Source: Xanthoparmelia taractica
Taxonomy: Eukaryota; Ascomycota; Lecanoromycetes; Lecanorales; Parmeliaceae
Assembly: GCA_033085395.1 (NCBI GenBank)
Contig: JANQBS010000489.1
Location: forward strand, 1-18,907
DNA length: 18,907 nucleotides
Direction: 5' to 3'
Every line of letters starts with the position of its first letter. Position 1 is the stretch's first letter. Of the stretch, positions 1-9,559 are shown in pieces. Under the pieces are notes generated by a model. The model did no database searches. It was not told the DNA's origin and worked only from the letters and a program-made list of their open reading frames with translations. The position numbers and the translations under genes are program-made.

Positions 1-388
1 ATAATATATTATAGTTATTATTCTAATTATTATTTATTAGAATAGTTATATTTACTTAGCGAGATTAAATTAGAAGAAAGTTTATCTTAATATCACTTAT
101 TAAGTGTCGGAGTTTAATAATTACTTAAGTTAATTTCGCTCTAACTTATATATTAATCTAGAATTTTTTCATCTTATCCGCAACATAATATAAGAAATAA
201 TCTATATTATAAAATATCTCTATATATATTAGAAATTTCTTAGATTATTTTATATTATTAGTAATTTCTTATCTTATATCTTTATAAGTGATCTAATATA
301 ACCTCTTTATGATACCCTCTCATAATATAATATGATATAGTATAATATGAAATATCTTATTAAATATACTAGATCTTTCCGGCCCGTA
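1..388. mobile_element. Right end of TIR transposon H1 (hAT-like by target duplication size), truncated by window start
   Basis: Positions about 165-388 are collinear with 13885-14109, the right end of the complete element H2, and finish in the same terminal sequence (AGATCTTTCCGGCCCGTA, ending at 388). It is the reverse complement of the left terminus at 12926. Most differences from H2 are C/T or G/A, as RIP would make. Positions 1-160 do not clearly match H2, so H1 may be a longer relative whose body lies outside the window. The next eight bases, CTTCGAAG (389-396), would be the right copy of the target duplication; the left copy is not visible. The element is inserted in the integrase region of retroelement E1. 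No coding frame is recognised here. The hAT assignment rests only on the 8-bp duplications seen around H2. Confidence 0.75.
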
Positions 389-1800
389 CTTCGAAGAACT
401 ATTACTAAATAATAATCGCCTCTACGTATCTAAGAATAATATCTTATAAAAAGAATTTATTAGTAAGTGTTATAATAATTCTTTAGTAAGATACTTTAGC
501 GCTACGAAGTTATATAAGCTTTTTACTCGTAAATATTATTGAAATAGAAGTCTTAAGAATATTATCGATTATATTAAAACTTACAATATATGTTAACGTA
601 TTAAGGCGTCGCGCTATCGGCCTTATAATAAATTAATCTCGCTTTTTATTATTAATAAATTATAAAAGAAGTTTTTTTTAAATTTTATTATAAGCTTATC
701 TTTAAGTAATCTTAACAGCGTTATCTATAACGCTATTGTAATTATAGTAAATTGATTTACGAAAATAATTAAATATTTATCGATAATTATTAAAATCGAC
801 GTCGCTGAGCTAGCGAAAGTATTTTATACTAAAATTATTTATCACTACGAAATATCTAATAATATTATTAGCGATAGTTAATTAGCAATCTATTATTATT
901 CGAATATAAAGCGTTATCTAAGTATCGTCTTTTATTCTTAAATTAATAATTAAATCGAGCGTTAAAATTAGGTGCTAAAATACTATTTACGCGTGTTTAC
1001 TAATAAGAAGTAAATTAATTAGACTAAATTGCTATCTATAATAGAGTTTATATATATAAATAATTAATATATCTTTATCGAAATAATATCGTTCTTTATA
1101 ATGTATAGATATTATTTGAAAGTACGCTAGAAGATTAAGAACGACTTCGTCGAGGAGAGAATATTCGCTATAAATAAAAAGGTAAAAAGATTGTAGATGC
1201 TAAGAGATAAGATAGTAGAGCGATTACGTAGCGCTATTACGGCTTAAGTTAAGTAGTATAATAAATCGTATTAATTTTAGAGTTATAAAGTAAGTGATTT
1301 AATAATATTAGTAATTAAGAATTTAAAATAAAGATGTCTAAGTAAGAAGTTGACCTATAAATATATAAGATCTTTTCGAATTATAAACAAAATAGAATCG
1401 TAAGCGTATCGCTTATTATTATCTTCTACGTATAGAATTTATAATATCTTTTATATATCGTTACTTAAATTATATCATATACGCGATTACGACGAAGTAG
1501 CGAAATTCTTTATGTAAGTTCTTGAGCTTATTAATAATAATAAGATATAAGAGATAGAAGAGATTATTAATAAGATTAAGAAGTGGGAAAACGTCTAATA
1601 TAAGATTAAGTAAATTAATTAAGACAAAGAGTATAATTAGTAACTATTAGACAAAGAACTTAAGCGTGTTAATAAGCTAATTTAGATCTATAATACGCGA
1701 GAGATTAGTAAGCGAAAGCATTAAGTATTAGGTGAGAAAGCTATTTAATTAGATTAGTAATCGTCGCTAAGCAAGCGAAGACGCCGAAAACGAAAGTAAA
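389..1800 (+). pseudogene. Ty3/gypsy integrase with C-terminal chromodomain (E1), RIP-degraded
   Basis: Integrase inserts retroelement cDNA into the genome; the chromodomain steers chromoviruses to marked chromatin. Hand translation gives, in order: an H2C2 zinc finger at about 465-600, with a His codon now TAT but NICQRIKASRY still legible; the DDE core at about 660-1000; the GPY/F-type linker (STYRIYNIFYISLLKLYH) near 1424-1480; a chromodomain at about 1551-1690 containing EIEEIINKIKKWENV; and a basic tail SKRRRRKRK ending near 1797. The first catalytic Asp is Asn (FLNFI for the usual LDFI). The catalytic Glu is kept at 957-959 (IERQNQ). About 24 bp containing the DRxSxF segment are missing at 877/878 compared with E2. 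In-frame stops are TAA/TAG, as expected from CAA, CAG, CGA and TGG codons. It is dead. Confidence 0.85.
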
Positions 1801-3050
1801 TATAATAACTATTTTAGTGTGTTGAGTAATTATAGGCGCACTCTTTATGCTTATTAATATAGTTATTTAATTAAAGATAAGATTTATAATTAAAATTTAT
1901 TATCTAGCTATCTATCTAAGTAATGTTATATTAAAAATATATTACATTAAATTAGAGTGTATATTGCTATAGATATAGTTTATTAGAGAAACGCTTAATA
2001 CGTATTATAAAAGAGTGCGATTAAGTTTACTTAGCTCGCTATACGTTAAATTAAAAAGAAATAAATAGTCTTTATTGTAGCGATAGAGGTCGATAAAGAA
2101 GAGAATCTTAAGTAAGATTCTTATTCGATAGAAAAGAATTTCTAGGGGAATTCTTATTCGAGAAGCTTATTTATTCGATATTACTCTTATTAGAAGCGAT
2201 TTCTTCTAACTTCGTCTTATAGATATTTATATTATCTATTTTCTCTTAAAAAAGCTTATTATAATTCTTAAGTTTCTTAACGCGCTCGTACGTTATCTTG
2301 AATTTCTTCTTTATAATTTAAAGATCGCGTTAAAAATTCGTAATAATAGTAATCGCTTAGTTATTAATAATTATAATTAAACTCTAATTCTTACGGAATT
2401 AGATAATCTTACGATTAATATACGCTCGATTATAACGTATTGATGCTATAATTTTAAGGGCTCGACGAACTTAACGAAGAGCTTTCTTAACTTTTTTATG
2501 AAGAAAAGACGAAATCTTTACGTAATCTCGAATTTTTTTCTTAGCGCTCTTGCAATAAGAGTAGAACGAGAATTTATCTCTAATATAATTATTATAGAAA
2601 TCGATAAAGTATCGACGATAAGAAAGAGTAGACACTATCTTATATTAGTATACGATAACAAAGCGTTAAAAAACTTACTTTTGTTATTATTATTGTTATA
2701 TAAGCTATCTTAAGTGTTAGTATATATTAATATTAGCGTAATAATAAGAAACTTAATAATATTTATAATAAAGAGAGATAGAAGAAGTCGTAATAATAAG
2801 AGTTAATTAGTAATACGTTAGTATTAATATATTTAAGAGCGATATTATAGCGTTAAAGTAAGAATTTATAAAGAGTATATTAGATATTATAAAGAAGAGA
2901 AAAGTTTTAAAGAAGCGAAGATAAATTTATTAACATTAAAAGACGCTAATAATTATTATTCACGATATTATTATCGATATATCGTCGATAAAGTTTTTCT
3001 AGTAATTCTAATTAGTCGAATCGCCGTATTATTAATATCGCTATTAATAA
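1800..3050 (-). pseudogene. Antisense reading frame of about 400 codons, coiled-coil, unrecognised; convergent with the E1 integrase
   Basis: Reading the minus strand from about 3050 down to 1800, one frame runs for roughly 400 codons. Its only interruptions are TAA and TAG, which fits CAA, CAG, CGA or TGG changed by RIP; I saw no TGA. The predicted product starts with a helical, Leu-rich part (near 3000-2700), then a Ser-rich stretch with SSSLSSSSP (near 2475), a Gln/Tyr-rich part, a charged heptad-like coiled coil (about 2310-2180, including LRENRQYKYLQDEVRR), and a hydrophobic C-terminal part. The coiled-coil part is repeated in the same frame in E2 (15956-16607), with only three-base length changes, which argues for a real protein. 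It ends tail-to-tail with the integrase. I do not recognise the family. A gag-like or accessory protein is possible, and the start is not located. Confidence 0.5.
2102..2121. repeat. Short perfect inverted repeat inside the antisense frame
   Basis: AGAATCTTA and TAAGATTCT (9 bp each) face one another across two bases. The E2 copy (near 16240-16262) keeps an imperfect form. In DNA this A+T-rich it may be chance or a by-product of the coding sequence; no function is assigned. Confidence 0.5.
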
Positions 3051-3756
3051 AATAATAAATTAGCTCTACGCCCTTCTATTATAAAAGTTAAAATAGTCTT
3101 ATAGAGAGACGTAGAAGCGTAACTATTAGTTATTCAATAATAGCCCGCTAAGAGTTAGAGTGAATAACGCATAATATATATATTTTAGAGTAATAGTAGT
3201 ATACGCTATAGAAACGACATCGCGTATAGAAGAACTTCTTCTACGCGTCTACGAAAAGGGCTAAGGAAATTCTTTAATAAACTACTAATAATATACATTA
3301 TTTGCTACAGATATATTAACCTTATACTATAGGGACGATAACGTATTAAAAGAACTCTTTTTTCTTATTATTTAAAGAGATTAAGGTTTTTTAATAAGTC
3401 TTCTACGCATGTTTAGCGACTACGTTACTACTAGTTTATAAATAGTAGAATTAATCGTAATATATCGAATTAAGTATTAATGCTCGAAGAGTATTATTAA
3501 AATTATCGTATTATAAAGAGATTTATACTACGTGTTAAGATTAATATAATAGAATCGAGTTAATTATAATTAGTAAACGTGTAATAGTATTAACGCGCGC
3601 CTATAGCGCGTATCTTTTGCTACTGGCAATAAAAGTTAGTACTATAAGAGCGACGTTATTTACGAGTACTTTTCCTTATTTTTCACGAGATTTGAAGGTT
3701 TTTTATATTACGTAATAAGAATATTATATTAAATAGTATCTGGAAATTAGAGTCTA
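3050..3756. other. Unassigned degraded stretch between antisense frame and purine tract
   Basis: No gene is recognised on either strand. On the minus strand some segments still read openly (for instance LTFIASSKRYAL near 3640-3600), so this may be the 5' part or leader of the antisense frame, but I could not carry a single frame through it. It holds two hairpin-forming inverted repeats: GTTATTCA...TGAATAAC at 3129-3168, and ACGCGC...GCGCGT near 3594-3614. Mutation load falls toward 3740, where GC content rises. Confidence 0.4.
3129..3168. repeat. 8-bp inverted repeat with 24-bp spacer
   Basis: GTTATTCA at 3129-3136 and its exact reverse complement TGAATAAC at 3161-3168 flank a slightly GC-richer spacer. 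The role is unknown. Confidence 0.5.
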
Positions 3757-3767
3757 AGAAGGGAGGC
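3757..3767 (+). promoter_or_regulatory. Possible polypurine tract (plus-strand primer site)
   Basis: An uninterrupted purine run, AAGAAGGGAGG, ends three bases before the TG of the LTR at 3771. LTR retroelements need such a tract just upstream of their 3' LTR to prime second-strand synthesis. If real, it assigns the LTR at 3771-4038 to the plus-strand element E1. Short purine runs are common by chance, so this is suggestive only. Confidence 0.4.
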
Positions 3768-3770
3768 AAT

Positions 3771-4038
3771 TGTTAGGCCTAGCGCTATATGCGCATTAGC
3801 GTCGATTACTTATGAATTTAGAGTTTATTGCGAGATTATAACGAGGTTTATAACCTAAGGCCTTGGCGGGGCCTTAGCGATTATATATCCTCTTCGTATA
3901 TTCTAGGGTTTTCGTGTTTCTTAGCAATTAGTTCTACTAGAACTTAGTACCTAATAAAGGAATCACAATCGTACCGACTATACGTCTCTTATATTAATTA
4001 GAGCCGCTTGCTAAGCGTTAGCGAATCAACCCCTTACA
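3771..4038. repeat. LTR (TG...CA ends, 268 bp), lightly mutated
   Basis: It starts TGTTAGGCC and ends CCCCTTACA. It is clearly GC-richer than its surroundings and still contains CA and TG dinucleotides. Its last 86 or so bases (3952-4038) match 9446-9536, where nearly every difference is C to T or G to A. The rest finds no partner in the window. It contains hairpins: TAAGGCC/GGCCTTA with a 7-base loop near 3857-3878, and GTTCTA/TAGAAC near 3930. The orientation is ambiguous. Read plus, it is the 3' LTR of E1, with a purine tract before it. Read minus, it starts TGTAAGGGG and would be the 3' LTR of E3, whose chromodomain frame stops about 130 bp away. Confidence 0.6.
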
Positions 4039-4169
4039 TATATATATCTAATTTACGAGTTAAAATAAATTATCTATAAGCTCTTTATTGCTACTATTAT
4101 TTTTTCTTTCGTAATTTATCTCGCTTTTTAACTCTCTATAACGATTACGTTTTTTACTTTATCTTAAAT

Positions 4170-5870
4170 ATTAACTTATATAATTCTTTTACTTATTCGA
4201 AGTTCTTAATTATATTCTTAGCATTTTTAAGATATTTTATTAATTTTTATAAAGCTTTATAAGATAAGAAGTCTTTTTAGTTAATAAGATACTTAATTTC
4301 GCTCTTATAAACTCTTTTATCTAATATCTTATTAATTTCTTATTTCTCTTTTTTATTAATTAAGATTACTTATAACTTTAAGTTATTATCTCGCGAATAT
4401 TATAACTTTAGTAGCGATATATAAAATATAAAATAAATTTTTTTATATTTAGTAGAGAGATCTAGCTTATAAGTCTACGTATCTATTCTTTCTAATACTT
4501 TAAAAGATTTAAGCTATTGATAATTAAGTTTCTTCTTTAATCGCGAGATACGTATATTTAAGCTTCGTAATAATACTTTATCTTTCTTTTAAAAAGTAAT
4601 AATCTTATAATTACTATTATAATACTTTACTTATTAATTCGTAACTCGCTTTTATAATTCTTTTAGATGCGTTCTAATATCTCGTAATTATTCTATTCGC
4701 TCTATAATAAGCAATATTTCTTCTCTTAAGATTCTATTCTTAAATGTACTTTTTAAGTCTATTATATATCTTATTAATAATTCTTACAAGATTTTATTTA
4801 TACTTATATAAATATTATTATTATATACAAACGTAGTTATTAATAATATTTCAAATTAATTATCTTACTTATAATTATAATATATTCGTAAGTAATATTC
4901 GAGAACTTAATTTTATCTCTTAATCTAATTATCTATTTAAGAATAAAACGTAGTACTAAATCTACGCTTCGCACTTAAGTATTAATATAGCGTTATTTAA
5001 AACTTGCTTATAAATAATAAGTCTCGATCTAAAATTAAATTTTATATTATATTATATAATAATATAAACTCTAGCTATATAATATTAGTAAGTTTATTTA
5101 CTTTTAAATCTTTTATAATCGCTATATATATTATATACTTCGTAAGTTTATTTATTAAAATTAAGATAATATTATAAGTCTTATTAGTGTAAGAATTTCT
5201 CGTAGATAATAGATCTATAATAAAGTTTATTATTATAGTATAAAATAAATTCACGTCGCTCGATAAGATTAACGTTAGCTCTTTATAAGGCTTATAATAA
5301 TAAACTCGCACTCGCTAATAATCGAGGCAAGTGCGAATATAATTTACTATTTCGATTATTATATCTAATTAATAATATTTAAATTTAATACTCTCTTTAA
5401 TGCGTCTACGCGAAAAATATTTAGTACTAAGATTATTATAATTTATACGAAGAATCTCTTTTTTTATAATAGAATTATTAAAAATATAGATTGCGAGATT
5501 ACGATATAGTAATTTATTCTTATCGACTTTCTATTTCGAAAGCTTATTCTACTTAATAGCGTATCTCTAACGTTACTTCTTATTCGTAACGAAAGCGTTC
5601 TTACGTTATAATTTAAATAACTATATTATTATTAATTCTTATAACTTTAAATAGAATCTCTTTAACTTTAAAATCTAATAAATTAGAAGTTAAGACGATA
5701 TCGTAGTATCTAGAATATGTGTTTATCTATTAAGTACTTTCTTATTTAAATTTATAATTTAAGTATCTACGACGATAATATCGTTTAATTACTTCGTTAA
5801 TATTATAAGCTTAATTATAATAAATACATTATTACGTTTTTATAAATTAGATTAATATTTCTAATTGCGA
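4170..5870 (-). pseudogene. Ty3/gypsy integrase with chromodomain (E3), RIP-degraded
   Basis: Minus-strand translation shows the zinc-finger end TCLDYQRVRVYYYKPYKEL near 5330-5275, where the second Cys of CxxC is Tyr (TGT to TAT). The core follows: IINFIIDLL for the usual IDFITDLP (first Asp now Asn), NKTYNIILILINKLTKYI, and later DRDLLFISKF with the second Asp kept. The catalytic Glu in QIKRQNQ is Lys (codon 4921-4919). The GPY/F linker reads KYKKIYFIFYISLLKL near 4450-4400. The chromodomain follows from about 4370 (INKILDKRVYKSEIKYLI) to AKNIIKNFE near 4190. The only stretch still open for long is 5075-5311, which is therefore a fragment and not a gene. Confidence 0.85.
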
Positions 5871-6480
5871 AGCTTATTTCGTAAAATAGAGAGGAAATTA
5901 TTATTATTATTCTCGCTATTATTCGATTTAATAATATTAGATCTTCTTAATAATATATTTATAGAGTTAAGTTTTCTCTTACGATATTTAATTATAAAGT
6001 TGAACGTAGTTAACTTCTTAGCTTAGCGAATCTACTTCGCATTAAGCTCTTTTATCGTTATGAAATAACGTAGATTATTATAATTCGAGATCACACGAAT
6101 AGAATACTTACTATCTTATAAGTAATATCTTTAATTCTTAAAGTCTAATATAATCGTATATAGCTTCTTATTATATATATTTTAGCGAGGCTTAGTCTCT
6201 TTAAACTTGTAGTTTAAAAAATATAATAAGATATTATTATTCGTTCTTGCTCTTCTAATTAAGCACGCTATTTATATTTATTTTAAAAATACCGATTTTT
6301 ATAATAAGCGATACTTCTTAATTATAGTATTCTAAGATAAATACTATAGTAAATATTCGCTTAAATATTTTAAAAGTCTCGCGTGCTTCTTTATTGAATA
6401 CGAAAGATAATCTAATCTCGTTTTTCTTTGCTTCTCGAGTTAAGTTAATTAAGAGCGTAACTATTTATAAAAAGTCTCTT
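5870..6480 (-). pseudogene. RNase H domain of E3, RIP-degraded
   Basis: RNase H removes the RNA strand during reverse transcription. Between RT and integrase the minus strand reads a tether and RNase H in the Ty3/gypsy order. FKRIFTIVFILEYYN is where the family has an FxxAPVLRHFDP motif, and the following IIKIG stands for the usual ETDAS, so the catalytic Asp is not preserved. Near the end, YRKRKLNSINILLRRSN corresponds to the Ty3/gypsy hallmark G-KxNxADALSRR. It lies directly upstream of the integrase zinc finger on the same strand. Boundaries are approximate. Confidence 0.7.
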
Positions 6481-7290
6481 ACGAATTATTAATAAAAGTC
6501 TATAAATCTTAAAAAGATTAATATATTCTTAATAAACACTAATTCTAATTACTTAGTAATAATCTTAATATATAATAACTTTATTTAAATATTACGCTAA
6601 TTTATTATAAATTTTAGAAAAATAATCTCGCTACGATTAAAAGTATACTTCGATAGCTTCGCATAGAGTCGATGCTTTAATAATACACGTAGCACTTTTC
6701 GTATATACTCTTAATATAAGTCTTTAGTCTTAGAATAAATTAGCATATTATTTAAATATATTATATAGAAGATATTAATATATAACTAAGTACTTTATTT
6801 ATATAAGCTTAAAAGATTATAAGAGTATTTACGAGATTAAAAGATATTATTTAATATTTAAACTAATTATAGCGAGTTCGAAAGACAGTTTTTCACTCGT
6901 CTCTCTTTCGTACTTATATTCTATAATATATATTACGAATATTAATCTTAATAAAGTGCTTCGTATATACGAATCTTTTTAAGATTTCTAAGAGTAGCGA
7001 TAACGAGTAATTATTCTTAATAATTATCTCGTTAAGCTCTCGATAATCGATATAAAATTATAATAAGTTATTTATTCTCTTAATAAATAGTATCGACGAG
7101 TTAATCTAATTATTTAAGAGTTGAATTTATTTCTTCTTAAGCGTATTATTTAAATAATCTCTAATCGCTACGAGCTTATTATATAATATATTATAAATCG
7201 AATCGCTCTTAAGTAGCTTATTAGATAATAGATCTATAAGATATTTAATTTAATTATACGTGTTAAGACTATTAGATAGCTCTTCTAAGA
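6480..7290 (-). pseudogene. Reverse transcriptase of E3, RIP-degraded (YLDD is YLNN)
   Basis: Minus-strand reading shows the N-terminal approach SIYNILYNKLVAIRDYLNN (about 7195-7140), the FYIDYRELNEI palm motif near 7064-7027, FRTRYNQFKYQIISFNL near 6887-6835 (family form FRTRYGHFEYxVMPFGLTNAP), and the catalytic box IYLNNMLIYS, with YLNN at 6758-6747. Both catalytic aspartates of YLDD are Asn, each a single G-to-A change, so the enzyme is dead. Frame is kept over most of the domain, with TAA/TAG where Gln, Arg or Trp is expected. Confidence 0.88.
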
Positions 7291-7950
7291 AGACTTCTAA
7301 TACGTACTTTAGCTAATTAAGCACGTTAGAATCGTTTAGCTATATAACGCCATATTATATAGCTTTATTGTAGCTATTTTTACTACTTTCGAATAAGATC
7401 TAATATAAGAGTGCGATATACGTTTCTTCTAGATTATGCGTAACTACTATATTAATTAATAACGTAAATTATTCGATATCTATTATTACGATATTTTCTT
7501 ACTTCTTAAAAAAGTCGCGGTAAGTTTAGAACTACTCGCGTTAATAAATATTAAGATCGATATTATAAATTTAAGAGAAATCAAGAATAAGATCGTATTC
7601 TCGCATATTCACGATATACGTCTTTAAGATTTACTTTTACTTTCTTTCTCGACTATCTACGAGATTAAATATTAGATTATATATCTTATACAAGAATATT
7701 TAATAATTATTATATAAAGATTTTCTCTTTATTAATGTTTATTAAAGCGATAATATTACGCTTATTATTTAACGTAGTAATTTTATCTCTTAGTAATAGA
7801 GAGCGAGATTATCGCTTAATAGATAACGTATCTAATATTATAGTAACGAGTATTAGACTTTATTTTTTTTCTTATTAAAATTTTAATTACGTATTTTATT
7901 ATTTATAATATAATTTAAATATTTAGACGAATTCTTATAATATCTTATTT
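7290..7950 (-). pseudogene. E3 polyprotein segment between gag and RT (protease region, motif not found)
   Basis: By position this should hold the aspartic protease and the protease-RT linker. The minus strand reads as coding close to RT (VFLEELSNSL near 7285, matching the family's FSEELSDxLPPHRxxDHxI segment) and also near 7510-7400. I did not find a convincing D[ST]GA active site, which may be lost to RIP or missed by eye. Confidence 0.4.
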
Positions 7951-9020
7951 ACTTATAATCGAAGTATTAAATCTTAGATAGAGATCTTCTATACTTAATA
8001 TTAGAGTCGCTATCTTCGAATTTAATTCGCGTAGATTTTAAATCTTACGACGCCGAAGAGGGCGAGCCCTTCTTTTAATTTTTTTTAATTCTTAATATAC
8101 TATTTCTTAGACTTTGCATACTATTAATTATCGCTTTTTTAATTACTTATCTTATTATTAAAGCGAGTCTTATTTAGAGTAAATAGCTCTTTTATTCTTC
8201 GTAGTCTTTACTCTATATTCTAATATTACTATAATAATACGATATAAATAATAGATTAAGTTATCTTCTTTATTGCTTTCAGAGAAATTTTCTCTATTAT
8301 TCTATCTCGTAGAATTTTTATACGTTTCGTATTAATTATATAACGATCTCGCTATAACTATAGCGTGATAAGATAATTATTAAAGCTTATAATCGACTAT
8401 TAGTCTCTTATAATTACTTTAATTAATTAATAACTTATATTATAAGACTTAATAACTAAATTACGAACTTAATTTAAGTATTATTTCTTATACTTCTTTT
8501 AGCTAGATTTATCGATATCATATAGAATAGTATCTCGAGTATTTCTTTAGATTTACTTCTTAGCATCGATTAAGAGAGTAGAAGATTAGCGAATCTTTTC
8601 TTTATTCGTTTGAAAGTCGATACGAGATATCAAAGCGATATAATTCTCGTAATCTCGAATAAATATAATCGTCGAGTTATAATTATTAAGATATTACGTA
8701 TCGAGTACTTTAATAACGCTTATCTTCTTGCGACTCGCATCGCGATAATAATTATCGCTATACTCGCGGCGATATTCTTATACGTTCTATATTTCGATTA
8801 ACTTAAATTTTTCGATAATTAATTACTTCTTAATATTAAGCTTTAAGAGTCGAAAATATTATATTTATATTAAATCTATAAGATAAGAATCTTCGTTTAT
8901 TAATATAGAGTTATTAAGTGCGACACTCTATCGATTATTATTTTCGTCGATAATATTAATAAAATTCGCATTAATACTATAATTAATATCTTAATAACTT
9001 AATTACGAAATAAACGTATT
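7950..9020 (-). pseudogene. Gag-like region of E3, RIP-degraded
   Basis: Minus-strand translation gives a long frame interrupted by TAA/TAG, rich in charged and Gln-like positions, for example RDASRKKISVIKVLDTQYL near 8760-8700 and DYENYIALISRIDFQTNK near 8655-8600. Position upstream of pol supports gag, the capsid-forming protein. No CCHC zinc knuckle was seen, and the start is uncertain. The short open frame at 8610-8801 on the plus strand is a shadow of this region. Confidence 0.5.
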
Positions 9021-9295
9021 TTAATAAGAGTCGTCTTCGTAGCTATTACCTTTGTTTATTTAATTAAAAATATCGCTAATAACTAATAATAAGACGTTTC
9101 TATTTCGTAAGTTAATAGAATTAACTCGCGAGTTACTTGTTATAGCTAATTAAGTAGCTTTATGCGAACGAAGTTATTAGAATTGTAAGATAGTAAGATC
9201 TTTTTTTAATAAAGCTACGTAGTAGCTAAATAATTAATAAGATTGAGAAACGTAGATACTAGAATAATCGTTTGAATTATTAAGTGAATTAATAA
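9020..9295. other. Leader-like stretch upstream of E3 gag
   Basis: Degraded sequence with no frame I can assign confidently. By position it would be the 5' leader or gag start of E3 on the minus strand. Confidence 0.3.
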
Positions 9296-9445
9296 CTAAA
9301 GAAGAAAAGAAAGAAAAAGGGAATTCGTGGGTATTTGAGACTTTCGCCAAGTATACTAGATATTCGCCCTTGCTACGTAGCTTATAGTCTAGCAAGCGAG
9401 TTAAGCGAGTTCTATCAGCCTACGCTAAGTGCTTTCGCTCTTATA
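9296..9445. other. Less mutated segment with purine run and palindrome, next to LTR piece
   Basis: A long purine run (about 9299-9321) is followed by TGGGTATTTGAG at 9328 and a GC-richer segment that holds the 10-bp palindrome GCTACGTAGC (about 9373-9382) inside an outer CTTGCTA/TAGCAAG inverted repeat. It could be the remainder of the right-hand LTR (TG at 9328 to 9536, or read minus, ending ...ACCCA), but it does not match 3771-3951 of the left LTR. Confidence 0.35.
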
Positions 9446-9536
9446 ACTTCTAATAAAGAAATTATTATTATATTAATTATACGTCTCTTATATTAATTAG
9501 ATCGCTTATTAAGCGTTAGCGAATTAATTTCTTATA
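9446..9536. repeat. LTR end, RIP-mutated copy of 3952-4038
   Basis: About 86 bp align without gaps worth mentioning to 3952-4038. Where the left copy has GAATCACAATCGTACCGAC the right has AAATTATTATTATATTAAT, so every change is C to T or G to A. This is a textbook RIP pair. It could be the 3' end of the E2 5' LTR (gag follows on the plus strand) or the start of the E3 5' LTR (gag lies on the other side on the minus strand). Confidence 0.7.
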
Positions 9537-9559
9537 GTTCTAATCTCTCTATCTTTCAA

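Larger units (their letters stand above)
389..4038 (+). mobile_element. E1: 3' half of a Ty3/gypsy chromovirus, RIP-degraded
   Basis: Plus-strand retroelement remnant. In order it holds an integrase with chromodomain (389-1800), a long reading frame on the opposite strand (about 1800-3050), an unassigned stretch, a purine tract (3757-3767) and an LTR-like sequence (3771-4038). Positions 390-2475 are collinear with 14510-16607 of E2, with mostly transition differences, so the two are copies of one family. Everything upstream of the integrase zinc finger is cut off by H1. Two limits apply. The LTR could instead belong to the neighbouring minus-strand element E3. No target duplication was found to fix the outer boundary. 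Confidence 0.65.
4039..9445 (-). mobile_element. E3: minus-strand Ty3/gypsy chromovirus, nearly full length, RIP-degraded
   Basis: Read from high to low coordinates it has a leader, gag (about 9020-7950), the protease-to-RT region, reverse transcriptase, RNase H and integrase with a chromodomain ending near 4170. An internal length of about 5.3 kb and the RT-RH-INT order fit a Ty3/gypsy chromovirus. It is a different family from E1/E2: its chromodomain follows the linker more closely and there is no extra frame after it. Matching 86-bp LTR pieces start at 4038 and 9536 in its orientation, but they diverge after that, and the flanks GCAAT and GTTCT are not a target duplication. The element may be chimeric or may have lost an LTR. 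Confidence 0.7.

Noticed and set aside
2498..2713. Open frame of 71 codons on the plus strand
   Set aside because: It lies opposite the antisense frame that is conserved in the element family; low-complexity Leu run at the end and no homologue recognised. A chance frame in RIP DNA.
3594..3614. ACGCGC...GCGCGT inverted repeat as a terminator or operator
   Set aside because: Bacterial-style terminators are not expected here and there is no adjacent gene; kept only as a short inverted repeat within the unassigned stretch.
8610..8801. Open frame of 63 codons on the plus strand with Ile-rich, membrane-like end
   Set aside because: It is a shadow of the E3 gag region read on the minus strand; the hydrophobic look comes from ATT/ATA codons in A+T-rich DNA.
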